From: Luteibacter aegosomatissinici | GTDB lineage: Bacteria; Pseudomonadota; Gammaproteobacteria; Xanthomonadales; Rhodanobacteraceae | Reading direction: 5' to 3' | Assembly: GCF_023078495.1 (NCBI RefSeq) | Contig: NZ_CP095742.1 | Coordinates: 3,410,001-3,474,000 of the forward strand | DNA length: 64,000 bases | In this document: one piece after another, positions 7,252 through 15,264 of the stretch | Numbering within the stretch: the first letter of the stretch is position 1 | Layout of the letters: every line of letters starts with the position of its first letter | Position numbers and translations under genes: made by a program | Notes under the pieces: model-generated | What the model was told of the DNA's origin: nothing | Seen by the model: only the letters and a program-made list of their open reading frames with translations | The model's database searches: none

Positions 7252-8319
7252 ATGAAACGAATCCACGCCGTAGGCGCGGTCAGCGCGCTTGCCTTGCTGC
7301 ACGCGGCGCCCACGCTGGCACAGAACCCGAGCCCGATGGATATTCGTGCGTGCTCGGCCATTGAAACCGACTCGCAGCGCCTGCTTTGCTATGACAAGGC
7401 CGTGGGCCGCACGCAAATGCCGCAGGCGGCAAAAAAGGAAGACGCCAAGGGCCAATCTGTCAGCGTCGATCTGGCCACGCGTGAATCGGGCAATGTCTCC
7501 CGCCCGTTGTCACTGCTGGATAGCCGGTGGGAACTGTCCCCCGAATCCAAACTGGGCACGCTGAACTTGCGTGGGTACAAACCCACCTACGTATTGCCGT
7601 TTTTCGCAACGAACAACCAGAACAACACGCCGCACAGCCCCGCGCCTGACCACACGGTATCGACGCCCCAGGAGCTGGATAACGTCGAGTCGAAGTTCCA
7701 GATCAGCCTGAAAACCAAGGCCGCGGAGAACCTGTTTGGCGATAACGGCGACCTGTGGGTCGGTTACACCCAGTCCTCGCGCTGGCAGGTCTACAACAAG
7801 GACAACTCCCGCCCCTTCCGCGAAACGAATTACGAGCCGGAGGCGTTGCTGGTATTCAGCACGCACTACAGCATCCTGGGCTGGGATGGCCGCCTTGCCA
7901 GCATCGGCATCAACCACCAGTCCAATGGGCGCGCCGATCCGCTATCGCGCAGCTGGAACCGCGTGGTGGCCGATTTTGGCTTCGAGCGCGAGGGCTGGAC
8001 GGTCATGCTGCGGCCGTGGTGGCGCATCCCCGAGGCACGCAAGGACGACGACAACCCGGATATCCAGGACTACATGGGGCGCGGAGAAATCCAGGTGGTG
8101 CACGAGGTCGGCCGCAACGAGTTCGCCCTGACGGCGCGGCATTCGTTCCGGACGGGTGACCGCTCGCATGGCTCGCTACGGGGTACGTGGAGCTTCCCGG
8201 TGGTGAACAACCTGCGCGGTTATCTCGAGGTGTTCAACGGGTATGGCGAGAGCCTGATCGATTACAACCACCGGGCAACGTACCTGGGGGTGGGTGTTTC
8301 GTTGTTGGATTGGTATTGA
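7252..8319 (+). CDS. pldA: Outer-membrane phospholipase A
   Basis: This is OMPLA, a calcium-dependent dimeric beta-barrel that hydrolyses phospholipids misplaced in the outer leaflet; 355 aa with a signal peptide ending LAQ near residue 24. The active-site block INHQSNGRADP...SRSWNR gives H222, S224 and N236, matching H142, S144 and N156 of the E. coli enzyme. GYTQSSRWQVYN is also typical. Before the barrel there is an extra N-terminal segment (about 28-60) with the motif CSAIETDSQRLLCYD, a short Cys-containing element seen in other secreted proteins of the group. AAGGAG precedes the ATG. It stands alone and is followed by a REP pair. Confidence 0.92.
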   Translation: MKRIHAVGAVSALALLHAAPTLAQNPSPMDIRACSAIETDSQRLLCYDKAVGRTQMPQAAKKEDAKGQSVSVDLATRESGNVSRPLSLLDSRWELSPESKLGTLNLRGYKPTYVLPFFATNNQNNTPHSPAPDHTVSTPQELDNVESKFQISLKTKAAENLFGDNGDLWVGYTQSSRWQVYNKDNSRPFRETNYEPEALLVFSTHYSILGWDGRLASIGINHQSNGRADPLSRSWNRVVADFGFEREGWTVMLRPWWRIPEARKDDDNPDIQDYMGRGEIQVVHEVGRNEFALTARHSFRTGDRSHGSLRGTWSFPVVNNLRGYLEVFNGYGESLIDYNHRATYLGVGVSLLDWY

Positions 8320-8372
8320 GGCTGGGGGCGAGAATAGCCAAGGTGTGCGGCTTTACCGCTTTGTTGGCTTTA

Positions 8373-8434
8373 TCGCGTGCAAGCACGCTCCTACATTGCC
8401 GATTCGTGCCTGTGTAGGAGCGCGCTTGCGCGCA
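8373..8434. repeat. REP element pair (GTAGGAGC family)
   Basis: Two inverted copies (8373-8395 and 8413-8434) carry the family core GTAGGAGCGCGCTTGCGCGC, each itself a hairpin. They lie between the convergent pldA and slyD genes, a usual REP position. Confidence 0.8.
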
Positions 8435-8448
8435 ATCACGCCGCCACC

Positions 8449-8931
8449 TTAGTGGTGGTGGCCGCCTTCGCCGTGCACGTGACCGTGCGAGAGTTCTTCC
8501 TCGCTGGCTTCACGCACATTGGTGATTTCCACCGCGAAATGCAGGGTCTGGCCGGCGAGCGGGTGGTTGCCGTCGACGGTGACGTTGTCCCCTTCGATCT
8601 TCGAGACGGTGACGTTGATCGAACCCTGGTCGTTGCGGCCCTGGAACTGCATGCCGACCTCCAGGTTATCAACGCCCTGGAAGGCGGCCTTGGGCACGAC
8701 CTGGATCAGCTCCGGATGGCGCGGGCCGTAGCCTTCTTCGGGGGCGACATCCACCTTGAACTGGTCGCCAGCCTGGCGGCCTTCAAGTGCCTTCTCGAGG
8801 CCCGGGACGATGTGGCCTTCACCGTGGATGTAGGCGAGCGGCTCGCGGCCTTCCGAGCTATCGATCACGTTGCCCTGGTCGTCGGTCAGCGTGTAATGGA
8901 AGGAAACGACGTTGCGATTGCCGATCTGCAT
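8449..8931 (-). CDS. slyD: FKBP-type peptidyl-prolyl isomerase, SlyD type
   Basis: This is a 160-aa cytoplasmic isomerase and chaperone. The FKBP domain begins at once (VSFHYTLTDDQGNVIDSS, near residues 9-26). The inserted chaperone flap starts near VAPEEGYGPRHPELIQVVP (62-80). The short histidine-rich tail (SHGHVHGEGGHHH) can bind nickel or other metals, as in SlyD, though it is shorter than in E. coli. The frame runs far upstream, but the ATG at 8931 matches the family start and is followed by conserved sequence. It is divergent from the carboxylase gene with 189 bp between them. Confidence 0.88.
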   Translation of the reverse strand: MQIGNRNVVSFHYTLTDDQGNVIDSSEGREPLAYIHGEGHIVPGLEKALEGRQAGDQFKVDVAPEEGYGPRHPELIQVVPKAAFQGVDNLEVGMQFQGRNDQGSINVTVSKIEGDNVTVDGNHPLAGQTLHFAVEITNVREASEEELSHGHVHGEGGHHH

Positions 8932-9120
8932 GAAATTCTCGCTCTGGGTAAGGGGGGATGAAGGGGGAATTCGCCTTCGCTGCCCCGTAAGGCTAGGGGA
9001 GAGGCCTCTTCGGTGCAAATCCGGGCGCCCGCAGATGCTGCGCCGCAACCCGCCGGGACCGCTCAATCTGCTAATTTCCCCGCTTTTCCCCCACCCCATC
9101 CGCGCGTCGCCGGGAGCACC

Positions 9121-11115
9121 ATGTTCGACTGCATTCTGATCGCCAACCGCGGCGAAATTGCCTGCCGCGTGATCCGGACCTGCCGCCGCCTGGGCATCCG
9201 CACGGTCGCCGTGTACTCCACGGCCGATGCCGACGCCCAGCACGTCAGGCTGGCCGACGAGGCCTGGCCGATCGGGGGCCCCCGCCCCGCGGAATCGTAC
9301 CTGCGGGGTGATGCCATCATCGAGGTGGCCAGGAAAGCCGGCGCCCAGGCGATCCATCCCGGCTACGGGTTCCTTTCAGAAAATACGGACTTTGCCCGGG
9401 CCTGTGCGGCCGCCGGTATCGCATTCATCGGCCCGCGCCCCGAGAGTATCGACGCCATGGGTTCGAAGGCTGCCGCGAAGGCCCTGATGGAAAAGCATGC
9501 GGTCCCGCTGGTACCCGGTTACCACGGCGAAAACCAGGATCCCGCCCACCTGGCCGCCGAAGCCACGCGCACCGGGTTCCCGCTCATGATCAAGGCGGCG
9601 TCGGGTGGCGGCGGCAAGGGCATGCGCATCGTGCGCGATGCCGCGGCCTTTGCCGAGGCGCTCGCGTCGGCCCAGCGCGAAGCGGCCAACGCGTTTGGCG
9701 ATACCCGGGTCATCCTGGAACGCTACGTAGAGCACCCGCGCCACATCGAATTCCAGGTGTTCGGCGATACGTTTGGCAACATCATCCACCTCAACGAACG
9801 CGAGTGTTCCGCACAGCGTCGCTACCAGAAAGTGCTGGAAGAAACGCCCTCGCCGTTCCTGGATGAAACGCGCCGGTCACGCATGGGCGCAGCCGCGGTC
9901 GCCGCGGCACGAGCCGTGGATTACGTCGGTGCAGGCACGGTGGAATTCATCGTGGGCCAGGATGGCGAGTTCTTCTTCATGGAAATGAACACCCGCCTGC
10001 AGGTGGAGCACCCGGTCACGGAGGAGACCCTCGGCCTGGACCTGGTGGAATGGCAGCTGCGCGTCGCCGCCGGTGAGCCATTGCCGCTGGCGCAGGACCA
10101 GGTGACGGCGCGTGGCCATGCGATCGAAGTACGCCTTTACGCCGAAGATCCCGAGGCGAACTTCCTGCCTGGCTCGGGCAAGCTGGTGTCCCTGACACTT
10201 CCGGCGCCGTCACGCCATGTACGCCTCGACGGTGGCGTGGTGGCAGGCGATACCGTCACGATCTTTTACGACCCGATGATCGCCAAGCTCATCGTTTATG
10301 GTGAGAACCGCACCGATGCGCTCGAGCGCCTGCGCGATGCGCTGGCACACACCGAGATCGTCGGCCCGAAGTCCAACGTTGCGTTCCTCGAGCGGCTCAT
10401 CCGCCACCCCGTGGTGGTCGAGGGCCGCATTGATACGGGCTACCTCGATCGCCACCTCGACGAGTTCCTCGCCGGGGATACGCAGGCCGGCCACACCGAG
10501 CGTTTCGCCGCGGCCGTCGCGATGCTGCTGGCCGACGAAAACGAACACCGCAACCCGGCTCACGATCCCCACTCGCCGTGGGGTGGCGCCGATGCGTGGC
10601 GGCTGGGTCACCCTGGCAAGCGCGTGGTCGCGCTGATGGAAGGCGATACCCGCCATGAAATCGACGCACACGGCCACGCTGGCCATTACGTGCTCCGCGA
10701 CGGTGACACGACGGCCACCGTCGCCGGGGCCCGCATCGCTGCCGACGCGCTCTCGGCGCGTTTCGACGAGCAGGCGCGGCGTGTTCCGTTGGCTGCAACC
10801 GGCAACCGCGTGCGGGTGCACGATGCGGAGGGCCGTCGCTGGACCTTCGAACGCGCGCCCGCCTTTGCCTGGGCGGGGGCCGCGGGCGATACCGCACGCC
10901 ATGTCGTCGCGCCGATGCCCGGCCGTATCGTGCTGGTGCGCGCCGCTGCTGGTGACTCGGTCGAAGAAGGCCAGGAGTTGCTGGTGATGGAAGCCATGAA
11001 GATGGAATTGGCCTTGAAGGCGCCGCGCGCAGGCCGCATCGAATCCATCTCGGCCGTGCAAGGCGATTTCGTGGATGCCGACAGCATCCTTGTCCGCTTT
11101 GCTGAATCCGCCTGA
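9121..11115 (+). CDS. liuD: Methylcrotonyl-CoA carboxylase, biotin carboxylase (alpha) subunit
   Basis: This 664-aa biotin-dependent carboxylase subunit has an N-terminal biotin carboxylase domain (ILIANRGEIACRV at 5-17; ATP-grasp loop IKAASGGGGKGMRIV; ERECSAQRRYQK; EMNTRLQVEHPVTE). A central linking domain follows, then a C-terminal biotinyl domain with the lysine of VMEAMKMEL at K627. In leucine breakdown the complex converts 3-methylcrotonyl-CoA to 3-methylglutaconyl-CoA. The HMG-CoA lyase gene 11 bp downstream supports this over acetyl- or propionyl-CoA carboxylase, which share the domains. The beta subunit and isovaleryl-CoA dehydrogenase are not in the window. The ATG at 9121 follows GGGAG. 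Confidence 0.85.
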   Translation: MFDCILIANRGEIACRVIRTCRRLGIRTVAVYSTADADAQHVRLADEAWPIGGPRPAESYLRGDAIIEVARKAGAQAIHPGYGFLSENTDFARACAAAGIAFIGPRPESIDAMGSKAAAKALMEKHAVPLVPGYHGENQDPAHLAAEATRTGFPLMIKAASGGGGKGMRIVRDAAAFAEALASAQREAANAFGDTRVILERYVEHPRHIEFQVFGDTFGNIIHLNERECSAQRRYQKVLEETPSPFLDETRRSRMGAAAVAAARAVDYVGAGTVEFIVGQDGEFFFMEMNTRLQVEHPVTEETLGLDLVEWQLRVAAGEPLPLAQDQVTARGHAIEVRLYAEDPEANFLPGSGKLVSLTLPAPSRHVRLDGGVVAGDTVTIFYDPMIAKLIVYGENRTDALERLRDALAHTEIVGPKSNVAFLERLIRHPVVVEGRIDTGYLDRHLDEFLAGDTQAGHTERFAAAVAMLLADENEHRNPAHDPHSPWGGADAWRLGHPGKRVVALMEGDTRHEIDAHGHAGHYVLRDGDTTATVAGARIAADALSARFDEQARRVPLAATGNRVRVHDAEGRRWTFERAPAFAWAGAAGDTARHVVAPMPGRIVLVRAAAGDSVEEGQELLVMEAMKMELALKAPRAGRIESISAVQGDFVDADSILVRFAESA

Positions 11116-11126
11116 CCGGAGCACGC

Positions 11127-12026
11127 ATGAACGCCTCGAACCACGTCCGCATTGTTGAGGTCGGCCCGCGGGACGGCCTGCAGAACGAGAAGGCCATGCT
11201 GCCCGCCGCGGTGAAGATCGAACTGATCGATCGTTTGTCCGATACCGGCCTGCAGACGATCGAAGCCACCAGCTTCGTCAGCCCCAAATGGGTGCCGCAG
11301 CTGGCGGATGCCGCCGAGGTGTTCCTCGCCATTCGCAAGGTGCCGGGCGTGATTTACCCCGTTCTGGTCCCCAACCTGCAGGGTTACGAGCGTGCGCGCG
11401 AAGTGGGGGCGACCGAGGTAGCCGTATTCACAGCGGCCTCGGAAGCGTTCAACCAGAAGAACATCAACGCCTCGATCGATGAATCGATCGACCGCTTCGC
11501 GCCGGTCATGGAGCGCGCGCGTACCGATGGCGTCGCGGTGCGTGGCTATGTCTCGACGGTGCTGGGCTGCCCTTACCAGGGCGAGGTACCGGTGGCCGAT
11601 GTGGTGCGCGTCGCAAAGCGCCTGCACGAGCTCGGCTGCCACGAGATCTCGCTGGGCGACACCATTGGCGTGGGCACGCCAGCCAAGGCGCGCGCGATGC
11701 TGCGCGCCGTCGCCACCGAGGTGCCCATGGCCGCGTTGGCCGTGCATTTCCACGATACCTATGGCCAGGCCCTGGCCAATATCCTCGCCTGCCTGGAAGA
11801 AGGCGTGCGCGTGGTCGATAGCGCCGTCTCCGGCACGGGTGGCTGCCCTTACGCGAAGGGCGCTACCGGTAACGTGGCCAGCGAGGATGTCGTGTACATG
11901 CTGCATGGCATGGGCATGACCACGGGCGTGGACCTCGACCGCCTGGTGCAGACCGGCGCCTGGCTCGCGGCGCAGCTGGGCAAGGACACGGCTAGCCGCG
12001 TGACCCGGGCCCGTACCGCGGCCTGA
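11127..12026 (+). CDS. mvaB: Hydroxymethylglutaryl-CoA lyase
   Basis: This is a 299-aa TIM-barrel lyase that splits HMG-CoA into acetoacetate and acetyl-CoA, the last step of leucine catabolism. Seen: VEVGPRDGLQNE (11-22) with the metal and catalytic residues, the metal-binding VHFHDTYG (near 206-213), and the signature loop SGTGGCPYAKGATGN with the active-site cysteine. CCGGAG precedes the ATG. It follows the carboxylase subunit by 11 bp and is surely cotranscribed with it. Also known as liuE in Pseudomonas. A REP pair follows the stop. Confidence 0.93.
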   Translation: MNASNHVRIVEVGPRDGLQNEKAMLPAAVKIELIDRLSDTGLQTIEATSFVSPKWVPQLADAAEVFLAIRKVPGVIYPVLVPNLQGYERAREVGATEVAVFTAASEAFNQKNINASIDESIDRFAPVMERARTDGVAVRGYVSTVLGCPYQGEVPVADVVRVAKRLHELGCHEISLGDTIGVGTPAKARAMLRAVATEVPMAALAVHFHDTYGQALANILACLEEGVRVVDSAVSGTGGCPYAKGATGNVASEDVVYMLHGMGMTTGVDLDRLVQTGAWLAAQLGKDTASRVTRARTAA

Positions 12027-12037
12027 GGCGATACCGG

Positions 12038-12103
12038 ATCGCGTGCAAGCACGCTCCTATAAAGGCACCGCGCGCGCCCTGTAGGAGCGCGCCCACACGC
12101 GAT
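12038..12103. repeat. REP element pair (GTAGGAGC family)
   Basis: Two inverted arms, 12038-12061 (ATCGCGTGCAAGCACGCTCC core) and 12080-12103 (TGTAGGAGCGCGCCCACACG core), lie in the gap between mvaB and the tandem acetyltransferase gene. Confidence 0.75.
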
Positions 12104-12152
12104 AAGCCCACGAAGCGGTGACGCCGCGCCCCCACCATGGCAGCATGCCCCC

Positions 12153-13127
12153 ATGGCCTCCCCAGACCCCCTACTCCGCCCCATTGAGCCCCGCGACGAT
12201 GCCCAGGTCGCCGCGGTCATTCGCGCCGTCATGCCGGAGTTCGGCGCCGACGGCCCCGGCTTCGCCATCCACGATGCCGAGGTGGACCACATGTCCGCCG
12301 CCTACTCAGGCGGACGCAGGGCCTACTTCGTGGTCGAGATCGACGGCCATGTGGTCGGCGGCGCGGGTATCGCCCCGCTTGAGGGCGGTGACGAAGAGAC
12401 CTGTGAGCTGCGCAAGATGTATTTCCTGCCGCAGGCCCGTGGCACCGGCGCCGCATCGCGCCTGATGCGCCTGTGCCTGGATGCCGCGCGGCGCGAAGGC
12501 TTCACCCGCTGCTACCTCGAAACGCTTACCGGCATGGATGCGGCGCAAACGGTTTACCTGCGCCACGGGTTTACCCGCATCGACGCGCCCATGGGCGGCA
12601 CGGGCCATTTCAGCTGCGACCGCTTCTTCCTGCGCGCACTGAACGATGGCGACCTCATCGTGGCGCCAAAGCCGCCATCGCTCGCGTTCGGGATCGATGA
12701 TCCCGGCCGCGCCGATGTCGTGGCGCTGATCGAGCAGTTGCACGGCTACCTGTCGGACCTGGATCGTCACCCCGTCTCACCCGCCGTGACGGTCGAAAGC
12801 CTGCAACGGCCCCACGTCACCTTCATGACCGCGCGCGTCGACGGCATCCCCCTCGCCTGTGGCGCAGGGCTCGATCACGGCGATTACGTGGAACTGAAAT
12901 ACATGTACGTGCTGCCCGCCTGCCGCGGCATGGGCCTGGGCAAGCAGATGCTCGAAGCGCTGGAAGCCCAGGTGCGCAAGAACGGCGGCAAGCTCGTCCG
13001 TCTCGAAACGGGTACCGCACAGACCGAATCGATCGAACTCTATGAGCGCTCCGGCTATCGCCGCTGCCCACCGTTCGGCGATCATCATGCGCGTCCCGGA
13101 AGCATCTTCATGGAAAAGCCCTTGTGA
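12153..13127 (+). CDS. Tandem double-GNAT acetyltransferase
   Basis: This 324-aa protein is built of two GNAT domains. The first (about 1-165) carries LRKMYFLPQARGTGAASRLM, the acetyl-CoA pyrophosphate loop, and YLETLTGMDAAQTVYLRHGF. The second (about 175-324) carries LKYMYVLPACRGMGLGKQML and LETGTAQTESIELYERSGY. Each half is a complete GNAT, so this is a fusion or internal duplication. Substrates are unknown. The next acetyltransferase starts inside its stop codon (GTGA overlap), so the two are translationally coupled. No strong ribosome-binding site is seen before the ATG. Confidence 0.8.
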   Translation: MASPDPLLRPIEPRDDAQVAAVIRAVMPEFGADGPGFAIHDAEVDHMSAAYSGGRRAYFVVEIDGHVVGGAGIAPLEGGDEETCELRKMYFLPQARGTGAASRLMRLCLDAARREGFTRCYLETLTGMDAAQTVYLRHGFTRIDAPMGGTGHFSCDRFFLRALNDGDLIVAPKPPSLAFGIDDPGRADVVALIEQLHGYLSDLDRHPVSPAVTVESLQRPHVTFMTARVDGIPLACGAGLDHGDYVELKYMYVLPACRGMGLGKQMLEALEAQVRKNGGKLVRLETGTAQTESIELYERSGYRRCPPFGDHHARPGSIFMEKPL

Positions 13128-13687
13128 TCCGTATCGCCAACGAAGCCGACGCCGCCGCGTGTCATGCCATCTATGCACCGGTCGTTGAAACCAGCGCCAT
13201 CACGTTCGAGACCGAATTGCCCGGCGAGGCCGCGATGCGCGAGCGAATCCGCTCGCGCCTGCAGAACCATCCGTGGCTCGTGTGGGAAGAAGCTGGCGAG
13301 GTTATCGCGTATGCCTATGCCGGCCGCTTCCGCGAACGTGCGGCGTACGACTGGATCGCCGAGACATCGATTTATGTGCACGAGAAGGCCCGCCGTCGCG
13401 GCATCGCGCGCAAGCTGTATGGCGTGCTGCTTGACGTCATGCAGCGGCAGGGCATCAACCAGGCGGTGGGCGTCATCACGCTACCCGGCGATACGAGCGT
13501 CGCAATGCACGAGGCCATGGGCTTCGCACCGGCTGGTGTGTGGCCGAAGGCAGGCTACAAGCTGGGCCGCTGGTGGGATGTGGGCGTGTGGAGCAAGTTC
13601 ATGAGTGAGCCGGCCGTACCGCCGGTGCCCGTGATCCCCTTCGCCACCCTGGCCTCAACCGGCACGCTGGACGACCTGCTGGGCTGA
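13124..13687 (+). CDS. Phosphinothricin-acetyltransferase-like GNAT enzyme
   Basis: This is a single GNAT domain of the Pat/MddA type, 187 aa. Motifs are IYAPVVETSAITFETE (near residue 12), WIAETSIYVHEKARRRGIARKLY for acetyl-CoA, and MHEAMGFAPAGVWPKAGYKLGRW at the C-terminal part. The family N-acetylates phosphinothricin, methionine sulfoximine and related amino acids; the natural substrate here is unknown. It starts with GTG overlapping the stop of the preceding GNAT gene by 4 bp. A tail of about 25 residues after the domain (PAVPPVPVIPFATL...) is unusual. A half REP element follows. Confidence 0.82.
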   Translation: MIRIANEADAAACHAIYAPVVETSAITFETELPGEAAMRERIRSRLQNHPWLVWEEAGEVIAYAYAGRFRERAAYDWIAETSIYVHEKARRRGIARKLYGVLLDVMQRQGINQAVGVITLPGDTSVAMHEAMGFAPAGVWPKAGYKLGRWWDVGVWSKFMSEPAVPPVPVIPFATLASTGTLDDLLG

Positions 13688-13693
13688 TTCCCC

Positions 13694-13725
13694 GTGTAGG
13701 AGCGGGCCGCTGTTTTGCGGCGGCG
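13694..13725. repeat. Single degenerate REP-like arm
   Basis: TGTAGGAGCGGGCC followed by the small hairpin GCCGC-TGTTTT-GCGGC has the family start GTAGGAGC without a second arm. It lies between the GNAT gene and the SDR gene. Confidence 0.5.
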
Positions 13726-13793
13726 CGGCACCGCCCCTGGGCTGGCCTCGGCTAAACTGCGCCTCTTTACCCCCCGTTATCCCCGGAGTATCC

Positions 13794-14561
13794 ATGCAGC
13801 TCGAACAGGTCAGGGCCATCATCACCGGTGGCGCATCCGGTCTCGGCCACGCCGTTGCCCAGCGCCTTGTCGCCGCCGGCGCCAAGGTCGCGCTTTTCGA
13901 CGTGAACGAAGAGAAAGGCCAGGCCGCCATCGCCGCCCTGGGGCCGAACGCCAGCTTCCAGCGCACCGACGTGACCTCCGAAGAAGGCGTGGTCGCCAAT
14001 GTCGCTGCGGCGGCACAGGCCATGGGTGGCCTGAACCTGGTCGTGAACTGCGCGGGCATCCTCGGCGCCGGCCGCGTGCTGGGCAAGGAAGGCCCCATGC
14101 CGCTCTCCACCTTCAGCACCACCGTCATGGTGAACCTCGTCGGCAGCTTCAACGTGGCCAAGGCCGCCGCGCAGCTCATGCAGGGCAACGCTGCGGGTGA
14201 CGATGGTGAGCGTGGCCTCATCGTCAACACCGCCTCCGTCGCCGCCTACGAAGGCCAGATCGGCCAGGCGGCCTACTCGGCCTCCAAGGGCGGCGTCGTC
14301 GGCATGACCCTGCCGATGGCCCGTGAACTGTCGCGCTTCGGTATCCGCGTGAACACCATTGCCCCGGGCATCTTCTGGACGCCAATGGTCGATGGCATGC
14401 CACCGCAGGTGCAGGAATCGCTTTCCGCATCCATCCCGTTCCCGTCCCGCCTGGGCAAGCCCGAAGAATTCGCCGATCTCGTCGCCTTCCTCGTGGGCGC
14501 GCGCTACGTTAACGGCGAAACGATCCGCCTCGACGGCGCCGTCCGCCTGGCCCCGAAGTAA
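13794..14561 (+). CDS. SDR-family dehydrogenase, 3-hydroxyacyl-CoA dehydrogenase type 2-like
   Basis: This is a 255-aa classical short-chain dehydrogenase. Seen: the NAD(H)-binding GGASGLG (12-18), FDVNE after beta-strand 2 (NAD preference), NCAGI, the active-site Ser in NTASVAAYEGQ and the YSASK catalytic pair. The sequence AYEGQIGQAAYSASKGG and the ending resemble HSD17B10-type 3-hydroxy-2-methylbutyryl-CoA or 3-hydroxyacyl-CoA dehydrogenases, which would suit branched-chain or fatty acid degradation beside the leucine genes. The substrate is inferred, not shown. EfpL follows 24 bp downstream and probably shares the transcript. Confidence 0.82.
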   Translation: MQLEQVRAIITGGASGLGHAVAQRLVAAGAKVALFDVNEEKGQAAIAALGPNASFQRTDVTSEEGVVANVAAAAQAMGGLNLVVNCAGILGAGRVLGKEGPMPLSTFSTTVMVNLVGSFNVAKAAAQLMQGNAAGDDGERGLIVNTASVAAYEGQIGQAAYSASKGGVVGMTLPMARELSRFGIRVNTIAPGIFWTPMVDGMPPQVQESLSASIPFPSRLGKPEEFADLVAFLVGARYVNGETIRLDGAVRLAPK

Positions 14562-14585
14562 TCCAACCCACCCAGCATCGAAGCC

Positions 14586-15149
14586 ATGAAAGCATCCGAA
14601 GTCAAAAAGGGTAACGTCGTCGAGAACGACGGCACCGTGTACCAGGTGCGCGATATCGAGCGCAGCTCGCCCAGCGCACGTGGCGGCAACATCACTTACC
14701 GCTTCACGCTCTATTCCATTCCGGGCAACCGCAAGTTCGACCTGAGCGTGCGCTCGGAAGATGAGCTGAAGGAAGTCGACCTGGCCCGCCGCCAGGCGAA
14801 GTTCTCGTACATGGATGGCGAGGCATTCGTCTTCATGGATGACGAGGACTACACCCAGTACACGCTCGACCCAGCCGTGGTCGGCGATAACGCCGGCTAC
14901 ATCGTCGAAGACGCCGAGGGCTACTACGTCCAGGTCATCGACGATGCCCCCGTCGGTCTTCAGGTGCCCAGCAGCGTCGTCCTCACGGTCGTCGATACCG
15001 CGCCCGAACTGAAGGGTGCCAGCGCCACCAAGCGCAACAAGCCGGCCAAGCTCAACACCGGCATTGAAATCCAGGTGCCGGAGTACATCACCACCGGTGA
15101 AAAGGTGACGGTGAATACGCTCACCGGCGAATTCTCGGGCCGCGCCTGA
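14586..15149 (+). CDS. yeiP: Elongation factor P-like protein EfpL (YeiP)
   Basis: This 187-aa three-domain EF-P paralogue matches E. coli YeiP/EfpL rather than canonical EF-P: SPSARGG at the loop tip, [22 protein letters not shown], and [17 protein letters not shown]. The tip carries arginine (R32) instead of the modifiable lysine, so EpmB modification is not expected. EfpL helps ribosomes through polyproline and some other stalling motifs. The window also holds canonical efp (45252) and its modifier epmB (45922). It follows the SDR gene closely and ends at a clear terminator. Confidence 0.9.
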   Translation: MKASEVKKGNVVENDGTVYQVRDIERSSPSARGGNITYRFTLYSIPGNRKFDLSVRSEDELKEVDLARRQAKFSYMDGEAFVFMDDEDYTQYTLDPAVVGDNAGYIVEDAEGYYVQVIDDAPVGLQVPSSVVLTVVDTAPELKGASATKRNKPAKLNTGIEIQVPEYITTGEKVTVNTLTGEFSGRA

Positions 15150-15158
15150 TGAACACCG

Positions 15159-15195
15159 CGGGGCAGAACGCCATCGTGCTTCTGCCCCGTGTTTT
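15159..15195 (+). terminator. Rho-independent terminator after yeiP
   Basis: A perfect 10-bp stem (15159-15168 with 15180-15189, arm CGGGGCAGAA) with an 11-nt loop is followed by TGTTTTT. It starts 9 bp after the stop. Confidence 0.88.
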
Positions 15196-15264
15196 TGCTC
15201 GCTGTCCAGTCAGGATGACTCAGGCAGAATCACAGGCCCACAGGAAGGGCCACCCCACGCCACC

